Source: Cohaesibacteraceae bacterium
GTDB taxonomy: Bacteria; Pseudomonadota; Alphaproteobacteria; Rhizobiales; Cohaesibacteraceae
Direction of reading: 5' to 3'
Length of the DNA stretch: 6,018 bases
Assembly (NCBI GenBank): GCA_016764535.1
Contig: JAESRR010000239.1
Location: 1 to 6,018 of the forward strand
Shown: positions 5,708-6,018 of the stretch, one piece after another
Layout: every line of letters starts with the position of its first letter
Position numbering within the stretch: the stretch's first letter is position 1
Notes under the pieces: generated by a model
The model's input: only the letters and a program-made list of their open reading frames with translations
What the model was told of the DNA's origin: nothing
The model's database searches: none
Program-made: the position numbers and the translations under genes

Positions 5708-6018
5708 TAGTGAAAAACCTTGGCATTCTTAATTCTTCGATATTTTTCAAATTCAGGTAGTTCCCATGGTCGAATGGCAATGACAAGTGTGCTGCCAAAT
5801 CGCTGCTCAAACCCTATGTTTTGGTCTTTATAAGCAAAATCACTGAAACTTTGTGATAATTGTTTTATTTTTTTCTGAATAATTTGGTTTGATGTTGTCG
5901 ATATCATACCATTAATAACAATTCTCAATTCACCTGCATGAGTAAACTGGCAATCAAAAAAATCATCTTGTATATGATTTTCAAAGTGTCTTTGTATGGG
6001 CCCATTGTTTTGCCACTG
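5707..6018 (-). CDS. Unrecognised protein, C-terminal part, coupled to apaH
   Basis: The frame is open from the right edge of the window to TAA at 5707-5709, giving 103 visible residues. A TTG at 5928 could be a start, but the frame continues without a stop to the edge, so the beginning probably lies outside. The visible part is polar and mixed alpha/beta. It has a strand-like ELRIVING, a charged helix with QKKIKQLSQSFSDFA, a strand STLVIAIRPWE, and a basic tail (EFEKYRRIKNAK). This strand-helix-strand end is vaguely like C-terminal domains behind some winged-helix regulators; I hold that only as a weak possibility. It is not ApaG. It shares the AT-rich composition of apaH and a 1-base overlap with it, so the two form a transcription unit. 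Confidence 0.75.
   Translation of the reverse strand, partial: QWQNNGPIQRHFENHIQDDFFDCQFTHAGELRIVINGMISTTSNQIIQKKIKQLSQSFSDFAYKDQNIGFEQRFGSTLVIAIRPWELPEFEKYRRIKNAKVFH

Overview
The window looks like a piece of a Gram-negative bacterial chromosome. It encodes exported proteins with signal peptides, a secreted caspase-like protein with Sel1 repeats, and an HxlR regulator paired with a SnoaL-like protein. An alphaproteobacterium is my best guess, but the sequence has no decisive marker such as rRNA. Coding density is high and neither RNA genes nor insertion sequences are visible.

Layout. Bases 1-505 (+) hold the 3' part of an unrecognised, probably exported protein. Bases 556-933 (-) encode an HxlR-family regulator, divergent from a SnoaL-like/NTF2-fold protein (1026-1427, +). 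The 92 bp between them carry repeated ATACC/GATACC motifs that look like regulator sites. A small conserved-looking protein, tentatively DUF6500 (1541-1759, +), overlaps tail-to-tail by 4 bp with a large minus-strand gene (1756-3552). That gene encodes an exported caspase-family (C14) protein with Sel1 repeats and a degenerate peptidoglycan-binding-like C-terminus.

Further along the minus strand come rpiB (3673-4104), with a cysteine-less, glutamate-type active site, and a CPBP-family intramembrane protease (4170-4721). Directly after the rpiB stop codon, and before the caspase gene, lies a 29-codon reading frame (3581-3670). It matches the last residues of the CPBP protease (HYANNLG) and appears to be the relic of a second, diverged CPBP gene.

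Around 4740-4800 the base composition changes sharply, from about 50-58% G+C in sampled lines to about one third. The change lies next to a perfect 17-bp palindrome, a nine-T run and a good promoter for the CPBP gene. The AT-rich right part holds apaH (4898-5707, -), coupled by a 1-base TAATG overlap to the 3' end of an unrecognised gene that runs off the window (5707-6018). This segment looks like DNA of different origin. ApaH degrades diadenosine tetraphosphate, so this end probably concerns nucleotide-alarmone turnover. I see no complete new system. The most unusual signals are the CPBP relic, the composition junction with its palindrome, and the caspase/Sel1/PG-binding-like architecture.
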